From a virus: a DNA stretch of 26,021 nt. Each line of letters begins with the position of its first letter. Position 1 is the first letter of the stretch. The position numbers were made by a program, and so were the translations under genes. The stretch is from IMG/VR virus record IMGVR_UViG_3300025601_000102, positions 1 to 26,021 of that record. One strand, written 5' to 3'. Under the pieces are notes generated by a model that had not been told where the DNA came from, made no database searches, and saw nothing but the letters and a program-made list of their open reading frames with translations. This document shows, piece after piece, positions 1 through 6,079 of this stretch.

Positions 1-264
1 ACATAGTCCGAGTAGTTCTAGTTTCTTATTACGTGTTCTTTTAAGGTATTGTTCTTCTGATAACTCGACACCATTGATATACCAACGTTTACCACCATTA
101 CTATGTTCAATGGCAGGTCCATCAGTACGATGTAATAGGCCACCGAAATACCAACGTTTACCACCATTTTCAAATTCAACGGCAGGTCCATCAGTACGGT
201 GTAATTGGTTATTTAGGTACCAACGTTTAGTACCATAAATATCTATGTCCAAACCATCTTTCAT
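1..264 (-). CDS. WYxNG/HRTDGPA repeat protein, 3' end outside window
   Basis: This frame starts at ATG 264 and stays open for 88 codons to the window edge, so the C-terminus is missing. It encodes tandem 23-residue units with the core KRWYxNGxLHRTDGPAVE, followed by a tail reading SEEQYLKRTRNKKLELLGL. Proteins with such Trp-Tyr/Asn-Gly/His-Arg-x-Asp-Gly-Pro-Ala units are common as uncharacterised proteins in large phages and giant viruses; I know of no proven function. The start overlaps the stop of the upstream small gene as ATGA, which suggests translational coupling within a minus-strand operon. Confidence 0.8.
   Translation of the reverse strand, partial: MKDGLDIDIYGTKRWYLNNQLHRTDGPAVEFENGGKRWYFGGLLHRTDGPAIEHSNGGKRWYINGVELSEEQYLKRTRNKKLELLGLC
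80..236 (-). repeat. 69-bp tandem coding repeat
   Basis: The sequence TACCAACGTTTA recurs at about 80, 149 and 218, a period of 69 bases, with the stretch around GCAGGTCCATCAGTACG also repeated. The period equals 23 codons and matches the protein repeat in the gene above. Copies are imperfect, so this is an old in-frame expansion rather than a recent duplication. Confidence 0.8.
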
Positions 265-386
265 AAATCGAGTTGTTCTAGTTTATTCTTACGCCTTTCT
301 TTGTTGTATTTATCTTCTGTGTAATGCACACCATTGAGATACCATTGTTTAGTACCATGTCTATCCGTTGTTAAACCATCTTTCAT
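261..386 (-). CDS. small WYxNG-repeat protein (41 aa)
   Basis: ATG at 386, TGA at 261-263. The product has one repeat unit (GTKQWYLNGVHYTEDKYNKE) and a basic C-terminal tail ending in KLEQLDL, closely like the neighbouring gene's KLELLGL tail. It begins MKDG like that gene, so the two are tandem paralogues of different repeat number. Both its own start and the next gene's start lie in ATGA overlaps. Function is unknown. It is short, but the similarity to its neighbour at protein level makes it convincing. Confidence 0.65.
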   Translation of the reverse strand: MKDGLTTDRHGTKQWYLNGVHYTEDKYNKERRKNKLEQLDL

Positions 387-449
387 AGTCCCATTAGTTT
401 CAGTTTGATGTTAACGTGTTGATTGAAGGTACCAAACTTTAGTATCACT
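383..449 (-). pseudogene. frameshifted WYxNG-repeat remnant
   Basis: Reading the minus strand, SDTKVWYL appears in one frame and then NxxxxNIKLKLMGL-stop in another. Comparison with the intact neighbour (TGGTATCTCAAT versus TGGTACCTTCAAT) points to one inserted base at about 428-432. The end again overlaps the next ATG as ATGA. No start codon is seen. It looks like a third tandem copy that has decayed. Confidence 0.45.
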
Positions 450-467
450 CTTATTACCAGCTCGTTA

Positions 468-935
468 TTATGTTGAAGCTTTTGTGTTGTCTATCCCCGA
501 AGAAGAATGTGGTCTGGAATACCCCTTACGTTTATTGTAGTGTGATCCACTAATTTGGAATATACTACCAATTGTTATACTGACACCACCTCCAATAAAT
601 AAACCCTTTAGTAAATCAGGATTTGTTTCTGTAGTTGTATGAGTCAATATAAACCCAGTTGTTAAAGATGCGGCACCAATAAGATTGAGTATTGACCCGA
701 ATTTTGTTCTCTTAAATCCCTTACTTCCATTGGTTCTTTTGAGAGTAAATTTCATCTGTGTTATATCCTCACCATGTGATTTCAAGGTTTCATCAGAACT
801 CAATTTTTCTACAACACTTTCCAGTTCATCCAATCTCAATTGTAATTCTTCTGTAGTGACAGACGATGTATCAGATTCCTGTGAGTAGACACCCGTACTC
901 ATCAATAACATTAACGATAGTAATAAATTTTTCAT
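468..935 (-). CDS. exported protein with C-terminal hydrophobic hairpin (155 aa)
   Basis: The chosen start is ATG 935, which begins a clean signal peptide (MKNLLLSLMLLMSTGVYSQ) cut after Ser-Gln in the Bacteroidetes style; a longer in-frame extension upstream would overlap the preceding gene. After the signal come an acidic heptad-like stretch (about residues 26-55), a basic linker, and two hydrophobic segments (about residues 83-97 and 108-127) ending in ISGSHYNKR. The C-terminal half is paralogous to the next gene upstream, sharing GFILxTxxxTNxxLxxGL and IxGSHxN. The likely place is the inner membrane with an exported N-terminal part. Function is unknown; an envelope or lysis role is possible but unproven. 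Confidence 0.75.
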   Translation of the reverse strand: MKNLLLSLMLLMSTGVYSQESDTSSVTTEELQLRLDELESVVEKLSSDETLKSHGEDITQMKFTLKRTNGSKGFKRTKFGSILNLIGAASLTTGFILTHTTTETNPDLLKGLFIGGGVSITIGSIFQISGSHYNKRKGYSRPHSSSGIDNTKAST

Positions 936-951
936 TATTTTTATTTGTTGA

Positions 952-1494
952 TTATTTTGAATGTTTCTGATTGAAATGTGATCCACTAATAATAAATGCA
1001 CCTGCTAGCGATAAGTTAAGTGAACCCACTATCATCAATCCAGATATTAGTTCTATATTTGTATTTGGCTGAGTGGAAAGTATTAAACCAGTAGCCAATG
1101 TAGAACCAGCTAATATTAAGAAAAAACCACCAGCTTTAATACGGTTGTTTCCTCTATTATAATATCTATCATATTTAGAATTCCGAGCCTTTAGTAAGTT
1201 AGAATATTCAACATCTATTCGATTTTCAAAAAATCGAATAGATTCACTCATTAAATATGTTTGATTAAATACAACACCATCCCAATTAACACTATCGAGA
1301 TCAATTATCAGAATTTTACGAACAGTCTGATAATTGGGTAGTTTGTAATAATAAAGTTGACTATCACCGGCATCCGATACATCACACTTTATAATATTAC
1401 ATTTAACGATATCACCGGTTGATGTGAATATTAAATTCTGTGAGTAGACACCAGTGCTCAATAACACTAATAGTAGAAGTACGTATTTTTTCAT
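952..1494 (-). CDS. exported membrane protein, paralogue of downstream gene (180 aa)
   Basis: It begins MKKYVLLLLVLLSTGVYSQ, a signal peptide nearly the same as the downstream paralogue's. The mature part starts with a small beta-rich section (NLIFTSTGDIVKCNIIKCDV, then YYYKLPNYQTVRKILIIDLDSV) typical of short Bacteroidetes secreted proteins. Two hydrophobic segments follow near residues 123-140 and 150-171, ending ISGSHFNQKHSK. The gap to the next gene is 16 bases, so the two are probably co-transcribed. A TAnnTTTG box lies 23 bases upstream of the ATG. Function is unknown. Confidence 0.8.
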   Translation of the reverse strand: MKKYVLLLLVLLSTGVYSQNLIFTSTGDIVKCNIIKCDVSDAGDSQLYYYKLPNYQTVRKILIIDLDSVNWDGVVFNQTYLMSESIRFFENRIDVEYSNLLKARNSKYDRYYNRGNNRIKAGGFFLILAGSTLATGLILSTQPNTNIELISGLMIVGSLNLSLAGAFIISGSHFNQKHSK

Positions 1495-1516
1495 GATTTT
1501 ATCTTAATATATATGA

Positions 1517-1524
1517 CAAATGTA
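1517..1524 (-). promoter_or_regulatory. Bacteroidetes-type -7 box candidate
   Basis: The minus strand reads TACATTTG, a match to the Bacteroidetes -7 consensus TAnnTTTG, 23 bases before the start at 1494. The expected upstream TTG is not clear (TTTA about 17 bases upstream). A TATATATTAAG stretch lies between box and gene. This is suggestive only. Confidence 0.3.
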
Positions 1525-1607
1525 CGACTTTATAATTAAAGTAAATCATTAAAAAATATTATAATATTATGGGAAATATTAAAGGAAATAGACTCGAATC
1601 GATTATG

Positions 1608-1949
1608 AAGTTCGAAAAGTTCTACCAATTCGATGTTAAGTACGAGAAGAAAAGAAAGAAGATGATATCAGATGAGGAAAAAAGAAAGCTAGCTGAGAAG
1701 AAGAAAACCGAAGCTAAGGAGAAGAAAGAGAAGAAGGCTGAGAAGAAAGAGAAATCTGAAAAGAAGAATGAATCTTCTATTAAGAAGTTCGAAGCTTGGT
1801 CGAAAGAAGATTCTGTATCAGAAGCAAAGAAGTCTGATTGTAAATGTAAAGATTGTGATTGTAAAGATTGTAAATGTGACAAGAAATGTGAGGAAGGTAA
1901 GTGTAAATGTGTTTGTAAGAAGGTAAATGAGGCTAAATCGTGTAAGTGA
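1608..1949 (+). CDS. Lys-rich protein with metallothionein-like Cys cluster
   Basis: From ATG 1608 the product is 113 aa: a leader MKFEKFYQFDVKYEKK, a very Lys/Glu-rich helical middle, and a C-terminal region (about bases 1831-1920) with ten Cys in 28 residues, mostly as Lys-Cys-Lys, Asp-Cys and Cys-x-Cys pairs, plus one more Cys near the end. This resembles metallothioneins, but no family can be assigned. An in-frame ATG at 1569 would add 13 residues; I prefer 1608 because its leader fits the Met-Lys-x-x-x-x-Phe pattern shared by many genes here. The basic middle would suit DNA binding or packing in a head. Function is unknown. Confidence 0.65.
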   Translation, partial: KFEKFYQFDVKYEKKRKKMISDEEKRKLAEKKKTEAKEKKEKKAEKKEKSEKKNESSIKKFEAWSKEDSVSEAKKSDCKCKDCDCKDCKCDKKCEEGKCKCVCKKVNEAKSCK

Positions 1950-1983
1950 ACTGTAAGTGTTGAAAAAAATATTGTAAATAATT

Positions 1984-2337
1984 ATGAATTATATTAAAGG
2001 ATTTAAAGAAAGTTATGTAGATGATGATTATATCACCGAAAATGATATAAATAATATCTGGAATATACACATAACCCCGATAAAAACAACAATACATAAA
2101 TCCGATGAGGAATCTCTATCATTCGAATTAGAAATGTCAAATGGTGATAAGATATCGGTTGATTCATTCTTACATACAGGACCACCTGGTATGAGTAAAG
2201 ATTATCTACATATGAAATTAAATGGATTAACTATACTAAACTTAGACAAAGAGGAGACAGCTGGTATAGATGAAACTGTTTATGAATACGCATTTAATAA
2301 ATACAGAGAACTAATATTACCAAAAAAAGTTAATTAA
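1984..2337 (+). CDS. hypothetical protein with CTS-like leader (117 aa)
   Basis: It begins MNYIKGFKESYVDDD, one of the shared leaders in this window (compare MKYLKFFERF and MKNIKTINEY), followed by a small soluble alpha/beta protein with the segments SLSFELEMSNGDKISVDSF and FLHTGPPGMSKDY. No catalytic motif or known family is recognised. It lies 34 bases after the Cys-rich gene and 6 bases before the interrupted gene at 2344, so the three are likely one plus-strand unit. Confidence 0.7.
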   Translation: MNYIKGFKESYVDDDYITENDINNIWNIHITPIKTTIHKSDEESLSFELEMSNGDKISVDSFLHTGPPGMSKDYLHMKLNGLTILNLDKEETAGIDETVYEYAFNKYRELILPKKVN

Positions 2338-2343
2338 TAAGAT

Positions 2344-2706
2344 ATGAAGTACATTAAAATATTTTAAGAATTTGATAATAGTGTAGAAGATATTGAAGGA
2401 GTTAAGGGTTTACCCGGATTCAAATCACTATATCTAGATGGTCTTAAAGACATGTATGGTATAAGTGCTGATACAAATCCCGAATATGGTGATAACCGAA
2501 CAGTTGCTGATTTCGTTGATTATGTAGAATTGTTCGCCATTAACCCTGATGATGAACGAGTAATGTCTGGTGAATTCGATGATGCTATGACATTAATAGA
2601 TAATTTAATCATCGAAGCCGATCCGAATATCAATAGAGGAGAAGCTAGAATGTTAATCGACACTGTAAAGAATATGATCGATGGTAGTTTTAATCCCGAT
2701 GAATAA
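2344..2706 (+). pseudogene. leader gene with in-frame TAA at codon 8
   Basis: ATG 2344 begins MKYIKIF, then TAA at 2365-2367, then the same frame continues EFDNSVEDIEG and stays open for 112 codons to TAA at 2704. The first ATG after the stop is at 2452 (MYGISADTNPEYGDN), which would give 84 aa. The expected leader would be MKYIKIFEEF, so GAA to TAA is the simplest change. The same leader with the same TAA occurs in the gene at 4312-4782. It may be a true nonsense pseudogene, a readthrough gene, or a restart from 2452. The C-terminal part is acidic (FDDAMTLIDNLIIEADPN) with no recognised domain. Confidence 0.6.
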
Positions 2707-2712
2707 AATTAA

Positions 2713-3138
2713 CTAATCAAACATCTTCTTATATTCATTAGGAGCATCTTCCAATTTCAAAACTTTAGCCTTTATCGTATCAATTTCATTATTGATGGCC
2801 TTTTGTAATCGGTGATTACCATCCAGTACCTTATAATACTCACCACCTTTACTAGTTATTATTATAGGATACCTTAAATCAGACTTCTGAACCCTATCCA
2901 ATGTTTTTTTATCTTTTTTATCTTTGTTAATAGACAAACTAGCTATATCCTTAACTTTAATTCTAACAACATCCACATCTTTTAAATACTCCTCGACATC
3001 TGATATTGTTATAGTAATTTTCTCACCATCAATTTTTGCAGACCAACCGGTATCTTTATAATGGTCAATATCGTTTGCTGTATAAGATTTTACACCATCT
3101 TCTGATTCGTTAAATTTTTTCCATGTATCTATTTTCAT
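2713..3138 (-). CDS. ParB/sulfiredoxin-fold-like protein (141 aa)
   Basis: The C-terminal half carries a ParB-like signature: YPIIITSKGGEYYKVLDGNH followed by RLQKAINNEIDTIKAKVL, with the DGNHR loop (about residues 108-112) in the place of the DGxHR motif of ParB-type nuclease or sulfiredoxin folds. In such proteins this loop binds a nucleotide. No helix-turn-helix partition domain follows, so this is not a plasmid-type ParB; the target is unknown. The N-terminus (MKIDTWKKFNESEDG) fits the leader family. It lies 5 bases after the gene ending at 3144. A second ParB-like protein is at 16896-17339. Confidence 0.65.
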   Translation of the reverse strand: MKIDTWKKFNESEDGVKSYTANDIDHYKDTGWSAKIDGEKITITISDVEEYLKDVDVVRIKVKDIASLSINKDKKDKKTLDRVQKSDLRYPIIITSKGGEYYKVLDGNHRLQKAINNEIDTIKAKVLKLEDAPNEYKKMFD

Positions 3139-3143
3139 AATAA

Positions 3144-3827
3144 TTAGTTTTTTTTATATATTAACCTAGGATATCTGTTTTTGGACAAGTTGACGTTCTC
3201 CCACTTCATTACTGATTTTAATGTATCAGGAGATGGGAAATAACCAACATCACTCACTTTATTCTTAACAGAATTGAAAAGGTTCGTATATAATCCATCA
3301 TAGTCAGTGAATATAAAGTTGTTATCACCATCAACATGTTTAATTGATCTACGACTCTCGATAAAGTCTTTAATATCACCTTCGTTGAATCGGGAACAAA
3401 CACCACCAATCACAGAATTTTTACTATAAAAATCAGCCATCTTGAATGGTACATCAGTGAATATATTTAATTCCGTATTTATACTCAATAGTTCATTGAA
3501 AATTATGTCTGTTATTTTCTCATCATCCATAAAAATTCCCGATAAATTTTCTAGATGTTGTTCATCAAACCCGAATGGTAATTTCCATTTCTTAGATATT
3601 CCTGACGATCCAGCCTTTTCTTCCAGTTCTTGTGAGGGAAAACTAGTCCGGAAATACACATCTTCTTCAGGTATGTTATTTGAATTTTCTCTCATCTCAT
3701 CAAGAGATTTAATAACCAGAACATAATCACCATTCAAGAAATCTCTCTCCATCTGTTCGACATCAGTGTGGAATTTAACAGGAACTTGATCTTCTCGAAA
3801 CCTCTCGAAAAATTTTAGATATTTCAT
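3144..3827 (-). CDS. hypothetical protein with CTS-like leader (227 aa)
   Basis: It begins MKYLKFFERFREDQ, a clear member of the leader family. The rest is a soluble, mixed alpha/beta protein with no catalytic motif I recognise; notable segments are YVLVIKSLDEMRENSNNIPE and KWKLPFGFDEQHLENLSGIF. Its ATG overlaps the TGA of a 26-codon frame upstream (ATGA at 3824-3827), and the ParB-like gene follows after 5 bases, so a minus-strand operon is likely. Function is unknown. Confidence 0.7.
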   Translation of the reverse strand: MKYLKFFERFREDQVPVKFHTDVEQMERDFLNGDYVLVIKSLDEMRENSNNIPEEDVYFRTSFPSQELEEKAGSSGISKKWKLPFGFDEQHLENLSGIFMDDEKITDIIFNELLSINTELNIFTDVPFKMADFYSKNSVIGGVCSRFNEGDIKDFIESRRSIKHVDGDNNFIFTDYDGLYTNLFNSVKNKVSDVGYFPSPDTLKSVMKWENVNLSKNRYPRLIYKKN

Positions 3828-3904
3828 GAGACATCTCTATTTGTTTTTAGGTAATCAAGTGTTTTTTTAATGGAGTTAATATCTCCGGTGCCGGATTCAT
3901 TCAT
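3824..3904 (-). CDS. possible tiny upstream gene (26 aa)
   Basis: ATG 3904 to TGA 3824 encodes MNESGTGDINSIKKTLDYLK plus six more residues. It is too short to judge by composition, but its stop overlaps the next start as ATGA, the coupling seen elsewhere in the window, and an AATATATAGA stretch lies just upstream, as before many starts here. It could be a real small protein or a leader peptide controlling the next gene. Confidence 0.4.
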   Translation of the reverse strand: MNESGTGDINSIKKTLDYLKTNRDVS

Positions 3905-3939
3905 AGTCTATATATTTAATATAGATTTAGTAAAATGTA

Positions 3940-4254
3940 CTATCTACTTAAAGATAATTCATTATTCCACTCCTGATAAGATTCGTGGTAGTAATCATAA
4001 TCCTCCCATAACATAAAAGAAGATATCTCATCGTTTATTTTATCGACATCAGATTCACGATAAAATATATTGTGTTTACAATAATTAAGACAGTTTATAG
4101 AATACAGGTGATTATCCTCTCTATCACTTTCCTCATAACTCATGTGATACATCTCATCTAGTGAAAACTCATATCCATATTTCTCAAAGATAACCATATC
4201 ATACCCAACTGGGTTAGTATCTATACCTTGAATTATTTCTCGATTTCTTTTCAA
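3940..4254 (-). CDS. hypothetical acidic, Tyr-rich protein (TTG start?)
   Basis: The frame is open from just after the TAG of the mini-kinase gene (4312) down to TAG 3940. No ATG lies near its head: the first usable starts are TTG 4254 (104 aa) or ATG 4194 (84 aa). The product is rich in Tyr, Asp, Glu and Ser (YGYEFSLDEMYHMSYEESDR; WEDYDYYHESYQEWNNE) with no known domain. A TAnnTTTG box (TATCTTTG, 4281-4288) lies 27 bases before the TTG. Because it shares the frame of the upstream gene, a readthrough product is formally possible, but the kinase-like family normally ends at that point. Confidence 0.5.
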   Translation of the reverse strand: MKRNREIIQGIDTNPVGYDMVIFEKYGYEFSLDEMYHMSYEESDREDNHLYSINCLNYCKHNIFYRESDVDKINDEISSFMLWEDYDYYHESYQEWNNELSLSR

Positions 4255-4311
4255 ATAGATGTTTGTTTTAATTACGTCTACAAAGATAGGAATAATTATT
4301 GAATGGCCCGT

Positions 4312-4782
4312 CTAAAATATATCTATTTGTTTATATTCATCCGTTTTCGGATCATACATTAGGTTATGAAATCCCATATCCATATACCCAAGATATTCAT
4401 TTGCTGAAATAATGGCATCTATCATCCTTTGAACCTCCATATCAGTGGATTTTAAATTCATAATATTAGATACATCATCCTGACTATTCCACAATATATC
4501 TCGGACTCTATCAAATTCTTCTAAATCAGATACTTTATCCATCGGTATCTCCTCTAATCTTTCCATCCTAATTATCAACATATTATCCTCATCCACCCAA
4601 ACATCATAGATATTTACAACATGTGGGTGATTTTTACCAACATATTTCTTAATATTTTCAATATCTCCCACATTATCCTGTTGTACATATTTATAAGCAT
4701 AATCAACATCTACGTACACTTCACCCTCGGTTCCTTCACCCGAAAATTCTATAAATTCTTAAAATATTTTAATATACTTCAC
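4312..4782 (-). CDS. mini protein kinase-like gene with in-frame TAA at codon 8
   Basis: From GTG 4782 the frame reads VKYIKIF, TAA (4759-4761), then EFIEFSGEGTEGEVYVDVDY and on to TAG 4312. The GEGTEGEV stretch is a Gly-rich loop; AYKYV supplies the VAIK-type Lys; HPHVVNIYDVWVDEDNMLII matches the hinge region; YMDMGFHNLMYD matches the catalytic loop (Asp and Asn kept) and QIDIF the end at DFG. It is a reduced kinase fold ending at DFG, a type I recall from environmental phages. The first start after the TAA, GTG 4719, would cut off the Gly-rich loop, so the real product must begin upstream. Either the TAA is read through, a non-standard start is used, or the gene is dead. Confidence 0.6.
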
Positions 4783-4858
4783 AGTCTCTATATATTAAAC
4801 AATCCAAGGAAGAATTTCTATAAACATATATATGATATACAAAAAATAATTACTATGT

Positions 4859-5812
4859 ATGACACAGAGCCAAAATAAACCCGAAGAAATTTCAGAGGAT
4901 GATTATCTAAAAAGACACATAAACGAGAAAGAAAAAAATACAACGATAAATAACCTCAAATCTTATGAAAATGAAGAGAAAAAACAAATTAGTGGATCAA
5001 GAACAGAGGATTTACAATACCTATCATTCGATATAAATGAATTACCGTGTGGTAGATTCTATCCGGCTGGTACAGTATTAGGTGTAAGAGCCGCACAGGT
5101 CAGAGAAATTCAATCATATTCAATGGTTGATGATAAGAATTTCTATGATGTTGTTGAGAAGATGAATGATATGTTATCATCATGCGTGAGGTTAAAAAAT
5201 CCAGACGATACAATGAGTTCATACTTAAACATTAAAGACCAAGATAGATTATATCTAATCTTTTTAATCCGAGAACTTACTTTTCAAAAGGGTAATTCAC
5301 TAGAAATTAAAGCTAAATGTACATGTAGTGAGGAAATTGCAATCGAGCTAAAACGAGTAAATTTCAGATTTCACGAAGTTGATCCAGTACTAACACAGTA
5401 CCTAAACAATCAAGTAAATGGATTCATATTCGAAGTTGTTAATGGACAAGAATTTGAAATGACACCACCTACAATCGGTGTACAAAAGGCATTTACAGAT
5501 TACATCATAGAAGAAAATAATCAAAAAAGAAAGCCTAATCTTTCATTCTTAAAAATTATTCCTTTCATGTTAGGTGGTAGAAATTCAATAACCACTGAGG
5601 GCATTAGGTCCAAACTAACTGAGTATCAAAAACTAGATGAGGACTCATTTCAATTCTTGAATGCAGCAGTTGGTAAAATGACATTTGGTATTAAAGAATT
5701 AAAAAAATCTTGTACGTGTGGTTTGGAGGTACACACAGATATGTCATTTCCCAACGGAGCGTCAGGTATTTTCGTTATTCATAATGCCTTTGAGAAGTTT
5801 ATTAAAAAATAA
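4859..5812 (+). CDS. T4 gp26-like baseplate hub/assembly protein (317 aa)
   Basis: The core (about residues 60-165) reads LPCGRFYPAGTVLGVRAAQV, a run of helix, then DRLYLIFLIRELTF and a KAKCTCSEEI segment. This fits the T4 gp26-type baseplate family, whose members begin with LPSxGxFYP..xVxVRP and carry a small zinc-type Cys pair. Two CxC pairs (C154/C156 and C285/C287) could bind one metal. The N-terminal 50 residues are polar and probably disordered. It acts in baseplate assembly, in the cytoplasm of the infected cell. The next small gene lies just after it in the +1 frame. Assignment rests on remembered family pattern, not on a search. Confidence 0.55.
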   Translation: MTQSQNKPEEISEDDYLKRHINEKEKNTTINNLKSYENEEKKQISGSRTEDLQYLSFDINELPCGRFYPAGTVLGVRAAQVREIQSYSMVDDKNFYDVVEKMNDMLSSCVRLKNPDDTMSSYLNIKDQDRLYLIFLIRELTFQKGNSLEIKAKCTCSEEIAIELKRVNFRFHEVDPVLTQYLNNQVNGFIFEVVNGQEFEMTPPTIGVQKAFTDYIIEENNQKRKPNLSFLKIIPFMLGGRNSITTEGIRSKLTEYQKLDEDSFQFLNAAVGKMTFGIKELKKSCTCGLEVHTDMSFPNGASGIFVIHNAFEKFIKK

Positions 5813-5846
5813 GTTACAGATACAGAAACACAACAACGTCAATGAA

Positions 5847-6029
5847 ATGGCCATGGACACATGGCCATTTTGGATGTTGGAGGAAAACATATCCATCATT
5901 AATGAATTGGTCGAAGATGAAGAAAAGGCACAGAAGAATCAACAAAGTGATCAGGAACAATCTATGCCAAACTTCAATCCAAGCCAATACATGAATCAGA
6001 TGAGTAGTATGTCAAATAAATTTAAATAA
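5847..6029 (+). CDS. small protein following baseplate gene (60 aa)
   Basis: From ATG 5847: MAMDTWPFWMLEENISIINE, then a charged and Gln/Met-rich tail. The frame is open upstream to before 5718, overlapping the end of the gp26-like gene in the +1 frame, so a frameshifted fusion is possible: the first gene ends ATT AAA AAA TAA, and a +1 slip on AAA at the stop would join the frames. Aromatic WPFWMLEE segments followed by a helix are also seen in the second part of phage tail-assembly chaperones. The simple reading is a separate small gene 34 bases downstream. Function is inferred only from position. Confidence 0.6.
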   Translation: MAMDTWPFWMLEENISIINELVEDEEKAQKNQQSDQEQSMPNFNPSQYMNQMSSMSNKFK

Positions 6030-6079
6030 TAATCTATGAGAAGTCTATTAAAGATTAAACACATTTCAATATATAATGT

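Noticed and set aside
80-236. CRISPR-like repeats
   Set aside because: The period is an exact multiple of three, the repeat is coding with a conserved protein motif, and there are no unique spacers.
2344-4782. Alternative genetic code with TAA as sense
   Set aside because: TAA, TGA and TAG all end clear genes here (for example 7786, 1949, 16815), and no large gene contains an internal TAA. Only the two leaders carry one.
5718-5846. Start of the small tail gene at 5718
   Set aside because: It would overlap the baseplate gene by 95 bases; ATG 5847 gives a compact protein without overlap. The overlap is kept only as a frameshift question.
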